Assembly: GCA_958510825.1 (NCBI GenBank)
Contig: OY294050.1
Span: 3,511,340 to 3,575,339, forward strand
Reading direction: 5' to 3'
Length of the DNA stretch: 64,000 bases
DNA from: Brachypterus glaber
Taxonomy: Eukaryota > Arthropoda > Insecta > Coleoptera > Kateretidae
Shown: positions 1 to 10,642 of the stretch, one piece after another
How the letters are laid out: the number at the start of each line of letters is the position of its first letter
Numbering within the stretch: position 1 is the first letter of the stretch
Notes under the pieces: generated by a model
Databases searched by the model: none
Seen by the model: the letters and a program-made list of their open reading frames with translations, nothing else
What the model was told of the DNA's origin: nothing
Translations under genes and position numbers: made by a program

Positions 1-323
1 AACTAGGATAACTTGCCCCATGTGCCCCTATAAAAATTCTAATTTTTAAAAAGCCAAAAAATCAAAGCAATTCGCTATTACACTTCAGCATAGATATTCT
101 ACAATATACCTGCACCAAAAAAAGAAAAATTCCGAACTAGTTTAATAAAAACTTTTGCAACAAAAGCTTAATTTAGCTAAAATTTGAGCAAAAATTAATT
201 GAAAATATGTGAGCGTTGCAAAGCCGGCAGCTTCCTAGTCTCGCTGTAATGAAAGTTTACCACTGCGAAAGGCTTGTCGTACTCTTCACAACGAACAAGC
301 CAGAACAGTACAACAGAATAGTA

Positions 324-395
324 CACTGCCATGCTAAGTCAAGTTGTCATATCTGCAAAAATTCACTTTTTGAGATAAGCACACCATTGTATTGC
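324..395 (+). repeat. Dispersed repeat, CACTGCC..AAGTTGT end
   Basis: Starts CACTGCCATGCTAAGTCAAG and continues through TCTGCAAA. The same end, better preserved as CTGCCCGGCTAAGACAAGTT, is at 44018-44056. Inverted copies are at 705-816, 29380-29412 and 46171-46283. Probably one end of a DNA transposon or MITE; class unknown. Confidence 0.55.
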
Positions 396-704
396 TTTAC
401 ACTAGCCCCATGTGCATACTAAAAAGAAATATCCCAAATCCTAAAAATAAGCCTAAGATGTTTGTCCTATGTGGAAAATTTTCAATGTTTTCTAAATAAA
501 ATTGTCCACACTAGTCTTTACTATACTAATAAGTCTAGGACTAACTTTAGAGATCTTAGTAATTTAATTGGACTTTTTAGATCAATTTGTCCTAACTTGC
601 TCATAGGACAAATGCATTTAGTATGACAATTTATTTTTCTGACAAAAAAATATATTTTTTTCAAAGGGAATCACGTATTTTTTATTAAAAAAAAACAGAA
701 TACA

Positions 705-816
705 ACGCCACATTTATTTAAACATGTTCTCAAAAAGTGCAAACAAAAACAATAAAACTGGCCATATCTCAAAACATCTAATTTGCAGATAAGACAACTT
801 GTCTTAGCAGGATAAT
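705..816 (-). repeat. Dispersed repeat, AAGTTGTC family, inverted copy
   Basis: About 112 bp that align closely with 46171-46283: both run from an AACGCCA start through an ACATGTTYTCAAAAAG block to CTAATTTGCAG and end in GACAASTTGTCTTAG. The opposite end of the family is at 324 and 44018. Confidence 0.6.
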
Positions 817-852
817 ACAAAAAAGTCCTATGTTGTTTAGATTGGTAGGATA

Positions 853-999
853 GGGAACGTTCAAGTATTACGTAACGCAAATTTTGATCCGTTTGGAACC
901 TCCCCTTCCCTGTAACTCTATTTTCCTATACCATTAACATGGGCGTAACACTCCAAAATGACCCCCCCTAGGAGCGTTACGTAATACTTGAACGTTCCC
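853..999. mobile_element. MITE, 147 bp, GGGAACGTTC termini
   Basis: Terminal inverted repeats begin GGGAACGTTCAAGTATTACG and are matched by the reverse complement at the right end. ATA lies on both sides, so the duplication is TA or ATA. No coding capacity. Related ends are at 5730-5828, 18491-18534 and 20558-20793, so this is a dispersed family. Confidence 0.8.
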
Positions 1000-1002
1000 A
1001 TA

Positions 1003-1885
1003 GTGAAAAATGAAAGTTTTCGTCAACCCATCCCCTGTGCTTCATCCGCCATCTTGGAAAAACTGATCAAAATTGGCCGTTTATTCAGTTTTTTAGCTAT
1101 AACATTTCAGTGCATTTCAGCGCAAATTTTGTGGAAGACAAAAGCGACGGAGCTAGCTATGAACGCCCAAAAACAGCTAAAATCACGTACTTAGCAAAAT
1201 TTAGCAGTTTTTTTCGACTTTACATAGAAATAACTTCGTAACAGTTCTTTATAAAATACCGGCACTATAGTGACAACTAAATATCTTAGTGACAACAACA
1301 TTGTTGTAAAATTAAACACTATAAAGTTGTTTAGTATATATGGTACGAATAAATTAATTTTATGGTATACGATACAACATTTATATCTACAATTTTAATA
1401 GTATATTTAATATAAGGTTATAATGTTTTAGAATAATAGTAAAAATTGGGGATTTTTTTTTCAAATAAAAAAAAATCCTGAATATAGTATCCACTGTGAA
1501 CAGTATGCATTGGAATGCGAAGCATTGCATATCTTCACGGCTTGTTTTTCTACCTAGTTTTATTTGTTTTCAGGCGATCTCCCAGACTTCTAAGACTAGA
1601 TAGTATCCAGCAGATACTCTGTTTCTATTTAAGTGTTTTATTTATTTAATTGGCTGCAGTTAGATAGCGTCCTTTGCTATAAAAAGCCATTTGTTTTAAA
1701 AATAAAATGTATTAAAAGCGACAATGCCTTTAGACAAAAGTCCGAAGTAATTTTAATTTTGATAAATATCCAGTTTTAAGTTAAGACGACTTTACAAAAT
1801 AGGTGCAGTGAAATAAGTGTAGAACTTTAAATTTTTATACTATACCGAGTACTACAATATAGGTACAGTTGCGGATACAGGAATA
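1003..1885. other. Unassigned AT-rich stretch
   Basis: No gene recognised. 1490-1545 contains a motif (GCATTGCATATCTTCACGGC) that recurs near 21440 and, inverted, near 54925-54960, so part of it is repeat-derived. Confidence 0.4.
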
Positions 1886-2159
1886 TACCGGGTGTCCTAC
1901 CAGATTCTGACAAGATTTATCCCCGTTATGAAAATATATAAATTTTTGCAAAAAATAGCGTTAAATGGGAGCCAAAGAAGATTTTATTAACGTATCTAAA
2001 ACCGCCCCTTGCTTACCCACCCCCTTGAAACCACCCCCAGATTCATTTTTCATAGCATTTTATGAAAAATATAGCTTGTGATCTGATGGGGTTGAACTTT
2101 GGAGCCCCTTAAAAAAAAAGATATCAATTATGGTGTTACATAAAGAGTACCTTTTTTAT

Positions 2160-2276
2160 GTATTTTTAATCAAAGATTAATATTTTATTGAGAAAATGTT
2201 AAAAAATTTAGAGATAAAAAAGTTTGAGGCAAAAAGGTGACCTTAAAATTTCGTAACTTATTTCTGGTTAACCCTG
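2160..2276. mobile_element. End of a CAGGGT-type palindromic element
   Basis: The segment with AAAAAAGTTTGAGGCAAAAA and the terminus TTATTTCTGGTTAACCCTG match the element at 55923-57728. Only one end is preserved. The CCGGGTGTCC at about 1888 may be a remnant of the opposite end or of another family. Confidence 0.6.
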
Positions 2277-2680
2277 TATAGGCAATTTAAGGGCTCAACA
2301 ACTTTTGCCTCAAGTTGGTCGATTCTCTCGTTGTCTCTCCTCGAAGATAGAAAGCAATAAGTTGGATTACGTTTGCTTTTAATAGTTCCCTTTAATTACA
2401 ATGAGTTTGTAAATCCACCATGTATGTTGTTATATCAAACTTTAAAATTGAAGCAGAAATACTAACTCTCGCTAAAACCACAACGTTTAATGTTGTATGG
2501 ATACAGATAACAATGTCCAAAACTAGTTTTTTAGTCAAAAGATTTAAATATCTTTTAGAAAAAAATATGACTAACTATAGGTCGATTTTTTACGATACAA
2601 TATTTTTTCCCATGAGTATAAAATAATAATAAATGAAACAAAAGGTATTACACTGTGCTAGTCATAAAATCTGACTGACT
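2277..2680. other. Unassigned
   Basis: AT-rich with no recognisable gene or repeat; a 68-codon open frame inside has no coding features. Confidence 0.3.
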
Positions 2681-3332
2681 AGAGACTGGCTATTTCTGAT
2701 AGTATGGTGCCCTGAGTCCAATGGTAACGCCGCGGCGGCTTTATTCCATTACGTCTAATTTTTAAGATATCGATTTGGCACTTTGCTTGTTAGACCCCTT
2801 GAAACTATACATTGAAAACTTCATTCAAATGGTGTGAAAATCTGTATTATTTTTATTTTTTTTTGTGCGAGAAAACCAAAATTAACATTCTTATTGATAT
2901 AAAACCAAGTTGATACACTTCTCGTATAAAATTTTGTAAAGAACGGCAAAAAATCGCCAAAAATGTGGATTTTTTCATTCGAATGGAACAAATGTTCACG
3001 AAAATTACCCCCGCCCCTCAGGGGGTGGAGCTAGAATTTTTTTATTATCGGATTCACTTTCAGCAACCTTAAAAACCCCAATATAACAATTTTCACGAAA
3101 ACTATTAGAAAAAAATTGTTATCAGGTAGAAAATATTTGTTATCAGGTTCAGATTCGTTGACCCCGAAAACCCTTATTTACCAATTTTGAGGAAAATATT
3201 AAAACCTGATAGTATCAGAAATGGTCAGTCTCCAGTAAGTCGGATAAAAAAAGTTTCAAATTCGAGCACAGTGTTATGATCAATATATAAAAGTCCAAAC
3301 GAAACTTTTTTTATCCGACTTACTGGAGACTG
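2681..3332. mobile_element. Nested inverted-repeat element, GAGACTGRCYATTTC ends
   Basis: Outer inverted repeat: AGAGACTGGCTATTTCTGAT at 2681 against its complement at 3208-3231. The right end abuts a 107-bp hairpin (3226-3332) with arms starting CAGTCTCCAGTAAGTCGGAT. The interior (about 2990-3190) resembles the 97-bp unit tandemly repeated at 16932-17400. Likely a non-autonomous DNA element plus a terminal hairpin derivative. Confidence 0.6.
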
Positions 3333-3725
3333 AACATTTCTATATATAGCAATAATAATTTTTTATCTCCTAGTAGGAGTAAATTTTATAAACAATTGAT
3401 TTCTGTCACTTTAGATGTTTCAGTTCTTTGTGCCATTTTTACTAATTAAACCCAAGAAAATAACTTTAAATAACTTTTTATTTATTTAATATAATTATAT
3501 TTATTACCAATTAATACAATCAATAATTAGCTTAATATTATGAAAATTTTTAAAAAAAAAGCAATTTTTAAATGTCAGTTCAAAGTATTTATTTGAGCAA
3601 ATGTCATTGATCAAGGCTACTTAATTTTTATGAAAATTTCAATAAATATTTCTGTTAATAATTTATTTTATTATTTAAATAAAAATAGTTAAATAGTGCA
3701 AGTGGTAAAGAAACTAATATATAAA
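3333..3725. other. Unassigned AT-rich stretch
   Basis: Very AT-rich; no gene or clear repeat seen. Confidence 0.3.
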
Positions 3726-3801
3726 CTACGGTAGAGAAGACTATTATAGCCTGGTCTGGATTTAATACGCTTGGCTATAAAAAATGTCTTCTCTACCTTG
3801 G
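3726..3801. repeat. Short hairpin repeat
   Basis: GGTAGAGAAGAC at the left is matched by GTCTTCTCTACC at the right, with TATAGCC/GGCTATA inside. A 70-bp foldback, possibly a decayed MITE. Confidence 0.55.
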
Positions 3802-4051
3802 TATATAATTACATTTATTCAAAAACATAGGTCTATAATACATTGTGCATTTAGTATATTAGAGTATATGAATAAATAATTTCATTACGTATGTATTAGA
3901 CAAGCACTTGCTTATTGCATGCATACACGCGTTTAAGTTATTATTCATTCCGATAGATGTCAGTATCATCATGACACAAAGCAATGGCGATTTCTTCCGT
4001 TAGATTAGACAGGGACAAAAGTTCTACCCAAAAAGGATATAGGACATACAT

Positions 4052-4327
4052 ACACTCCCACTTCCACCCAACCAAACAAATTCTGTATTTGTTCTTTGTT
4101 GAACAAATACAATATTTACTTGGCCGGGCGAAAAGTGTAACTATATTATTTTTATTAAAGAAATTACTGGCGCCATCTAAATTTTAGTAGAATTATCTTA
4201 TTCTACAGATTCACATTATCTATGTTTGTTCGTGCCGCTCAGTGCTACACTTTCCGGCCAACCAAATAAATACTGTATTTGTTGTATGAAAAACAAATAC
4301 AGTATTTATGGCTGGAAAGTGTAGCAC
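4052..4327. mobile_element. Two small foldback MITEs, ACACTTTCC ends
   Basis: 4242-4327 is a near-perfect hairpin: left arm ACACTTTCCGGCCAACCAAA and CTGTATTTGTT, right arm its complement with an 8-bp loop. 4052-4139 is a diverged copy with the same AAATTCTGTATTTGTT / AACAAATACAATATTT core. Confidence 0.7.
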
Positions 4328-4618
4328 AAATGAGATAGAGATAGGGTAGACGTCTTTTGTTTCATAATTCTAGTTGTAGAGAGCTCCATTGTTAAAAACA
4401 AAAATACCATTTGGTTAAAATCCAATTCTTTTTATTCTTGTATTAATTTTTTTATCTTTAGGACATCTACCAAATTTCATTGCTGTAGCTCATAGGATTC
4501 CAGACATATTTTAGACCGACTCTTAGGAGGAGCGTAGCTCCATTAGACCTCATTTCTGGACTAACCTTTATAGAATTTTTTTGTCATATTTTTGGGTGTA
4601 GAACCACCCCTTAAATTT

Positions 4619-5112
4619 TTTTTATAAAAACCTGGTTTAATCGAAGTTTTATCCCAACAGATTCAAGCAAAATTGCTTATCAAAAAGCCCTCATTTTCCA
4701 ATACAAAAACACTTATTCAATTAAATAAGTTAAAACTTAGAACTATTATCAATTATCTAACTGGTCATGGTACTTTCAACAATCTTCTTTATAAAATGAA
4801 AATTGTCCAAAGCAAACGCTGTACATTCTGCGACTATGATAAAGAAACTGCATCCCACATTTTGGGACAATGTCCTGTCTTCTCACAAAAAAGACTGCGA
4901 TTTTTAGGTTCACCATCAGTGCAACCTAGCGATTTAGTCGAACTTTCATTGGGGCAGATCATCGCCTTTTTAGATGCCTGCCCCCATGGAATATCATCCT
5001 AATCAAATGATGTGTCATCTAGATGACTGCGGCATGCACAATGGATCTCAGTTCTGAGTGCCGTGGCTATTACTTGGTAATAACCACACCGCTTCTGATG
5101 ATGATGATGATG
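4619..5112 (+). mobile_element. 5'-truncated non-LTR retrotransposon, (GAT)n tail
   Basis: ACCCCTTAAATTT occurs at 4606-4618 and again at 5113-5125: a 13-bp target-site duplication. Between them lie a reverse-transcriptase C-terminus, a short 3' UTR and a (GAT)n tail. Upstream RT and RNase H regions are absent, so this is a severely 5'-truncated copy. Confidence 0.85.
4628..5002 (+). pseudogene. LINE ORF2 C-terminal fragment, CCHC zinc knuckle
   Basis: About 124 codons, open from just after the truncation point to TAA. The visible signature is the LTGHG-type segment followed by CTFC...HILGQC (C-x2-C-x8-H-x4-C), the knuckle after the RNase H region in I/R1/Jockey-type elements. There is no start codon of its own: the reading frame enters from the missing 5' part. 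Not expected to be functional; it is a retrotransposition relic inside another element. Confidence 0.75.
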
Positions 5113-5151
5113 ACCCCTTAAATTTAGTACATTTATTTGTAAAACACCCTG

Positions 5152-5729
5152 TGTAGTCCAGTCACTCTACTTTCTGAAACAATATTAATTGGAAAAAATA
5201 GCACGAGCGACATTTGCCGAGTTGGTACAAAACAGAGAACGGTTGAATAAAATTGATGTGGTTACATCCAATATAAGTACGGAAAACGGACACAATAGCT
5301 GTGCGATATATCACCGGGAAAGTATTTGTACCACTTCCGAAAATAAATTAGGTATATCGTGAATTTGGAGTTATTTTTTTCTGGCTACGTCTTAGAATAA
5401 TGAACCTGTGGTTGACCCTACAATTCGTTTAAAAATTCCAGAAAAAATGCTCCTTTATACACGCAGAAAAATAACGTTAAGTGTTGCTAAAATCTATATC
5501 ATTCATTAGCAAACAATCTAACATTACTATCCATCAATTTTGCATACCCCTGGAAGTAGAATTCATATCTCTTGCACCACCCTGTACCACAACTTTTACT
5601 CATCAAAATAATAAGTGGTGACTGGCGTCCTAATAGGTGGTGACCATTTTTATTTTATTATTTTCTCCCATCTGTATTTTATATATGTTTTAAAGTATAT
5701 TCAAATTATGCTAGTTGCAAAAACGTCAG
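5152..5729. other. Unassigned
   Basis: No gene recognised; ordinary AT-rich sequence. Confidence 0.3.
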
Positions 5730-5828
5730 GTGTTACGCCCATCTTAATGGTTTAGGAAAATAGAGTTACAGGGGGGGTGGGGGTCCAAAATGATCTAAAT
5801 TTGCGTTACGTAATACTTGAACGTTCCC
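5730..5828 (-). mobile_element. Partial GGGAACGTTC MITE
   Basis: GTTACGCCCATCTTAATGG onward matches the complement of 853-999, and the right end reads TTACGTAATACTTGAACGTT then CCC. The left terminus is lost. Confidence 0.7.
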
Positions 5829-7539
5829 TATTGTGTATAACTATGAAGATATGTTAATATGAATGTAATAAATGTAATGTATATATATATTATAACTAGG
5901 CAAGTTAAAAACAGATTTTTTTGGTTGCTCATTGCACACAGCTTCTAGCACCCAAGGGAACCGGATCCGGAGCTTAGCAATTTGGAAATAGCTTTATTTG
6001 AATGTACTGTAAGACATATATAAAATACAGCCAGAATAAAGTAATTAACTAAAAATGCTCTCTGACAATAAAAGCGATGATTGATACCAAGTTCATCGGA
6101 GAGTAGAAAGAGATAACAAATTTTACTTTGGAGTGTATACAAAATGGATGTATGATTGTAGTGATGTGGTTTTTTACTATTAAATATTTTTCTACTAATG
6201 TAGTGATGTCGAATTCTATCACTAATTTAGTGATAGTATATATAATTCGGTTATAGCCGAGCAGTTAATTTTAACTTTTATTTTAACTTACTCAGTTAGG
6301 TTGGCCATACAATCTTCTATCGTATTTAAAGTATACCCGAGCGGAGAATATACTTAACCACTTATCACTTTATTCGGGAGCGGGTATTCTAGGAGACGGC
6401 GCTTTGGAAACAGATAAAACGATTTCTTCTTAACTTAAGAATAATATATTAAATAAATGTGAATAAATTCTCCAAGAACATGAAAGATCAATTCTTACTT
6501 CTAAGTCCTATTTCTATGCAAAGCCCTTAAATTCTAATTTCCATTATATATTAGTTTTCCATTAAATACTTCTAACTTAAAACATTCTATGTTTGAAATC
6601 CCAACTATTCGCAATCATTTTCAAATCCCAATTTATTTTCCACATTTTTCTTAGTGTATATTAAAACTGGTTCGTATAAGTCATTTAAATTATTTTACAA
6701 AATATTTTTCAAAGTTAATTAATATTCGTCAAAATTTCTATCAGTGTTCATACTATCAATATTTATAAGTGTCCAAAATTATTTTTATGTCTGATAAAAC
6801 GAGTCTCAAAATGTTTCTAAGTTTAAAAACTATTTTTAATTCAAGAATAAATCTCAAAATTAATTCTCACAGAAACTACATTTTCACTTTTGAAACGGGC
6901 GTGGAGATAGTCTAACTAAAACTGGATTAAAATGAATCTTTTCATGAGTTTATATAGCTAATAAGAAGGTCACTAGTTAAATTTATTTGACAATGCTATT
7001 AGCGCAAAATATCTACAAAGATACCGCGCATATTTAATTACCCCGACAAAAGAGTTTCAGTATCATCAATTTGCAAACTAATTGCTATTTCTGACATCTG
7101 AAACGATCATTTTAACCATAAATTCAATTTTGTATAAACAATTTGGACTACTAGACAACTTTTAAGTTATACCGACAAGAATTACCGAGGAGGGGTCCGA
7201 TCAAATGTAGGACACACCGAACTCTTCCGAAACCGAATCTCGTGAAGCCAGATTGTATCATAGCGCAATATTAAAGAAATATTATTTTAAAATTTTAACA
7301 ACATATAAAATATTCAGATCATAACATGATCTGTATAGAATACTGTCTACCTAAAGCACAATTTTCTTTACTTTGACAATATTTTAAATTGTACCTAAAG
7401 GACATGTTTTTTGTTTTATTTTTTCATTCGCTGTAAACATGTACTGTTTCGTTAAAAGCAGTATTTTTTACTACCATAATAAAAAACAATATTTTACACA
7501 CAGCCTAGGGATCCGTGAAATATTAAAATCGTGAATAGT
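5829..7539. other. Unassigned AT-rich stretch
   Basis: No supported gene. A 65-codon minus-strand frame at 5945-6142 has no recognisable domain. Contains a short (TA)n near 5880. Confidence 0.3.
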
Positions 7540-7830
7540 TAAAGTTGTTTAGGTCGGAGTTGCTGGACGCCAGTGTAATTCAAGGGAGAGCTATCGTACT
7601 AACACATCTCCCTAGTGTCGGTATAGAGGCCATAGCCAGCCGCTTGAAATGTGGCGACTTGCCGCACTACAATCAATAGCCACGGCCGTCATTATAATGT
7701 GACACAGTGACGGCTAAATAAATAGTTACACATGACTGTGATGTACAGCACTCGGCGAATTTCCAGTACTCAGATAGGCGCCGCGTCGACTCCCGCGTTG
7801 ACCCGAGGTTTTAAATATTTACATTTTTAT
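7540..7830. other. GC-elevated unassigned patch
   Basis: Clearly richer in G+C than its surroundings (about 7550-7800), which could mark an old exon or an element core. A frame near 7556-7680 (plus) is open for about 40 codons but matches nothing I know. Confidence 0.25.
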
Positions 7831-8380
7831 TTTTTTTTAATGATTCCGTTTAAACGAGTAAGGTGGGAAAAAAGAAACAATATGCAAAAACCGCAAGTCG
7901 ATATCTCATGTAGAAATGGAGAGAGAGTTTACACCCAGACAGACAGACAGACACAGCCACACAGACGGACGCAAAAATTTGTTTTACTGATTTCGACTCA
8001 GAATGGCCTAAAACGTCGAGAAATGTGAAAAAACGTGGTCAAAGATTTTGACTTTTCGGCAAAGATTTCAAAACATCGGCACTCTTAGTAGCACTAAGTG
8101 CTGATGTAATTGACTATTTCTATTTCTAATAGTGTGAAATCAAGGTATTAGTCTTTTGAGATTTGTTAGTAAAATAAGTAAGTTCTTTTTATGAGGATTC
8201 AAGTCACGTGGATGTATCACTTTAGATGTTTTCGGAGCAAAAGTTAGATTCAATCCTTTGACTGCAAACTAAAGCTTGTAGAGTATAACCAAAAGAAAAT
8301 TTCCCTGCGTAAATCATCCTAAAAGACCGCAAAAAGACTCCAGTAAAAGTTATATTTATTTTTGCAATAGCTTTTGTAGT
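7831..8380. other. Unassigned, with a CAGA tract and a CATCGGCAC hairpin
   Basis: CAGACAGACAGACAG near 7935 and an ACATCGGCACTCTTAGTAGC hairpin near 8074-8105 that recurs at 42500-42535. Otherwise nothing recognised. Confidence 0.4.
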
Positions 8381-9050
8381 TTCTTACTTTTCAAACACAG
8401 AATGTATCCATTCTAGCTCTAGATACGATATGAATATTCCGTATCAAGTGTTAGAATGAGCACATGTAGTGCCATCTCTTGTTTATAAAAGTAAAGAAAA
8501 CTGTAGCAAAATTAGCAAAAATATATATATTTTACCATGAAACATTGAATAATTTAATGCAATTTAAAGTCTTAAGTTAAAATTACATAAAGTTTATTAG
8601 CTTTTTAATATTTGACCAGTTTTTTATCAATTTAGTTCAAAAAATTAAAACTGCTCCATCTATTATTAAATATTTAAACCAATCTGACATAACCTTCAAT
8701 GTTTGCATTATAGTTTGTAAATATTTGCTAAAATTAAATAAAAATCTTTTTTAAGTACTGATTTGATAATATTATTAAATAACATTAATTGCTTTATTTA
8801 AAAATATGTCTTTTGTTGCATTTATAATGTTGAGTCACAAAAAACATTGTTTTTAACCTTGTCCGCAGTTTAAAGCCATACGGTGTTTCAATTTGCAGTC
8901 GAAGAAAAAGTATAGTCTACAACACGTATGGAATAGTTATTCCACGCTCGCGGGACCGTCATACGAGCCGGCAGGCGAGACGAGAACTTTCCGCTCGCGC
9001 GGAATATTGTCTATTCCATACTAGTTATAAAATATACTATTCTGTCTGCA
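8381..9050 (+). mobile_element. GC-core dispersed repeat, copy 1
   Basis: About 670 bp of AT-rich sequence ending in a GC-rich hairpin core (8940-9005; GCTCGCGGGACCGTCATACG and CGAGCCGGCAGGCGAG). Inverted copies are at 16083-16802 and 26555-27258, and a diverged relative at 43440-43640. Non-coding; probably a non-autonomous DNA transposon family. Confidence 0.75.
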
Positions 9051-9690
9051 AGTAGGATTTTTCTCGCCCTGCTAGGTACATTCTGCATTTGTAGCAGGAG
9101 CAGCACAAATTGGCTTATGCATACATAACTCAAAAACTCATTTGTTGTCTGCAGCCGCAATATGCTAATACATTACTAATACATAAATGGACGGATTCTG
9201 CTTAAATTTTTAAAATGCTTCTCAAACTTTACTATTCCTTGAATTTTCTGAGAAATATGAAGGTATTTTATTTGTTTTTCCCTATGCAATTGATGGCTGG
9301 AATTGCAGGCATTTTCCTATTATATTTATACTATTCTTCCACACACACAGAAAACCTTTTTTGCAATTATTACCAAAAATTTGGAATCTCTACAATTTTT
9401 TTTCCATGATGGAAAAAAAAAATAAAATATGTATGTGTGAATGAGAGACCCGGTAAAAATGCAATTTTTGGCATTTGTAATCCTTTTTTTGATTCGAAGA
9501 TTTGTAACATTATTATATTTAGGATTGGCCCCCGACTGCGACGGTAACTATAAAATTTTATTTAACATTATTCTTATTTGATACTTTTTAGTTTATCAGT
9601 CGGGTGTTTTTTTTTTAATTAAATCTGTTATTTCAAACTTTTTAAACATATTTTTTTGTTAAATAAAAGGCTTTATTTTAGGCTCATGAA
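9051..9690. other. Unassigned
   Basis: No gene or recognised repeat; a 64-codon frame at 9215-9409 shows only low-complexity hydrophobic sequence. Confidence 0.3.
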
Positions 9691-10165
9691 TACAGCTAAT
9701 ATAGTCCAAACGTGTAAAAATTCAGCTATAACTATAACTATTTTTCATGAACCAAGAAGTATCTTTTGATACCTTATTCATAAAAATTAAAAAAATATAT
9801 ATTTTTTTCTCTTTATAAATCCCTGATGATAGCAGCCCAAATAAGCGAAACATGGACTTTTATAAGACCTATGTCACCCGTGAACGGGTATCAAAACAAA
9901 TAGCTTGACACGTCAGTTGTCAAATTCGATAGTCGAAACGTGGGCAAATACATCTATAACTATAATAACTACTATTACTCATGGGACCAAGACGTATCGT
10001 TTTATATGTCATTCATAAAAATCGGTTGATTTTTTTTATTTTTTCTCTTTATAAATCCCTGATGATGACAGCCCAAATGGGCGAAACATGGACTTTTATA
10101 TAGCCTATGTCACCCGCGACATTAAGACGAATCGTTTGAGACCTTAATTGTCAAGTTCGGTCCAG
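9691..10165 (+). repeat. 236-bp tandem repeat with hammerhead-like cores
   Basis: Two tandem units and part of a third. CTGATGA is at 9823 and again at 10059 (spacing 236), each followed by a GCCC..GGGC-type hairpin and CGAAACATGG. The second unit keeps the hairpin (GCCC AAAT GGGC), while the first is degraded (AAGC). Five bases separate CTGATGA from the hairpin, so the cores are not canonical hammerheads. Could be a Penelope-like terminal region or a ribozyme-derived satellite. Confidence 0.55.
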
Positions 10166-10640
10166 GCGTTTAGGCTGTAGAGTGGTAGATACATACACAC
10201 ATACATAGACTGTTAAACACATTACCCTTCTTTCTTGGTCAGTCGAGTAAAAAGAAAATTGGACGAGCTGGACTGACCCATGTTTCAGCAAAACCTGTCC
10301 GAAACTACTTTAGAATTTAGAATTTTTAGTTATTGTACACTTCTAATATGATTTTTTTGCGTGCACTAATATATAATATATTTATTTATTTTTATTTATT
10401 GTTTATATATCTTTGGGACCATTATATGGTATATACTTGGTATATACTATGAATATGATCCAAACGACAAATACAATAATATAAAGGAGAGACTATTTTA
10501 TTTTTAGATACAATCATTTGGGACTTGAATGTATCTTTATTTTATCTAAAAATATGATGATTTAGAATAATTTAAAATTATATTTACAAAATATAGAAAG
10601 TGTTTCCAAAAACAGCCTCAAAATTTAAAACACATCCATC
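10166..10640. other. Unassigned AT-rich stretch
   Basis: Low-complexity AT sequence with short local repeats; no gene. Confidence 0.3.
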
Positions 10641-10642
10641 TA

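Larger units (their letters stand above)
4520..5151. mobile_element. CAGGGT-type element fragment split by a LINE
   Basis: 4520-4618 resembles the 57600-57728 end of the large palindromic element (CTCATTTC, GGACTAACCTTTATAGAA, CATATTTTTGGGTGTAGAA). Its continuation, ending CACCCTG, resumes at 5113-5151 after the LINE insertion. This shows the DNA element was present first. Confidence 0.7.
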
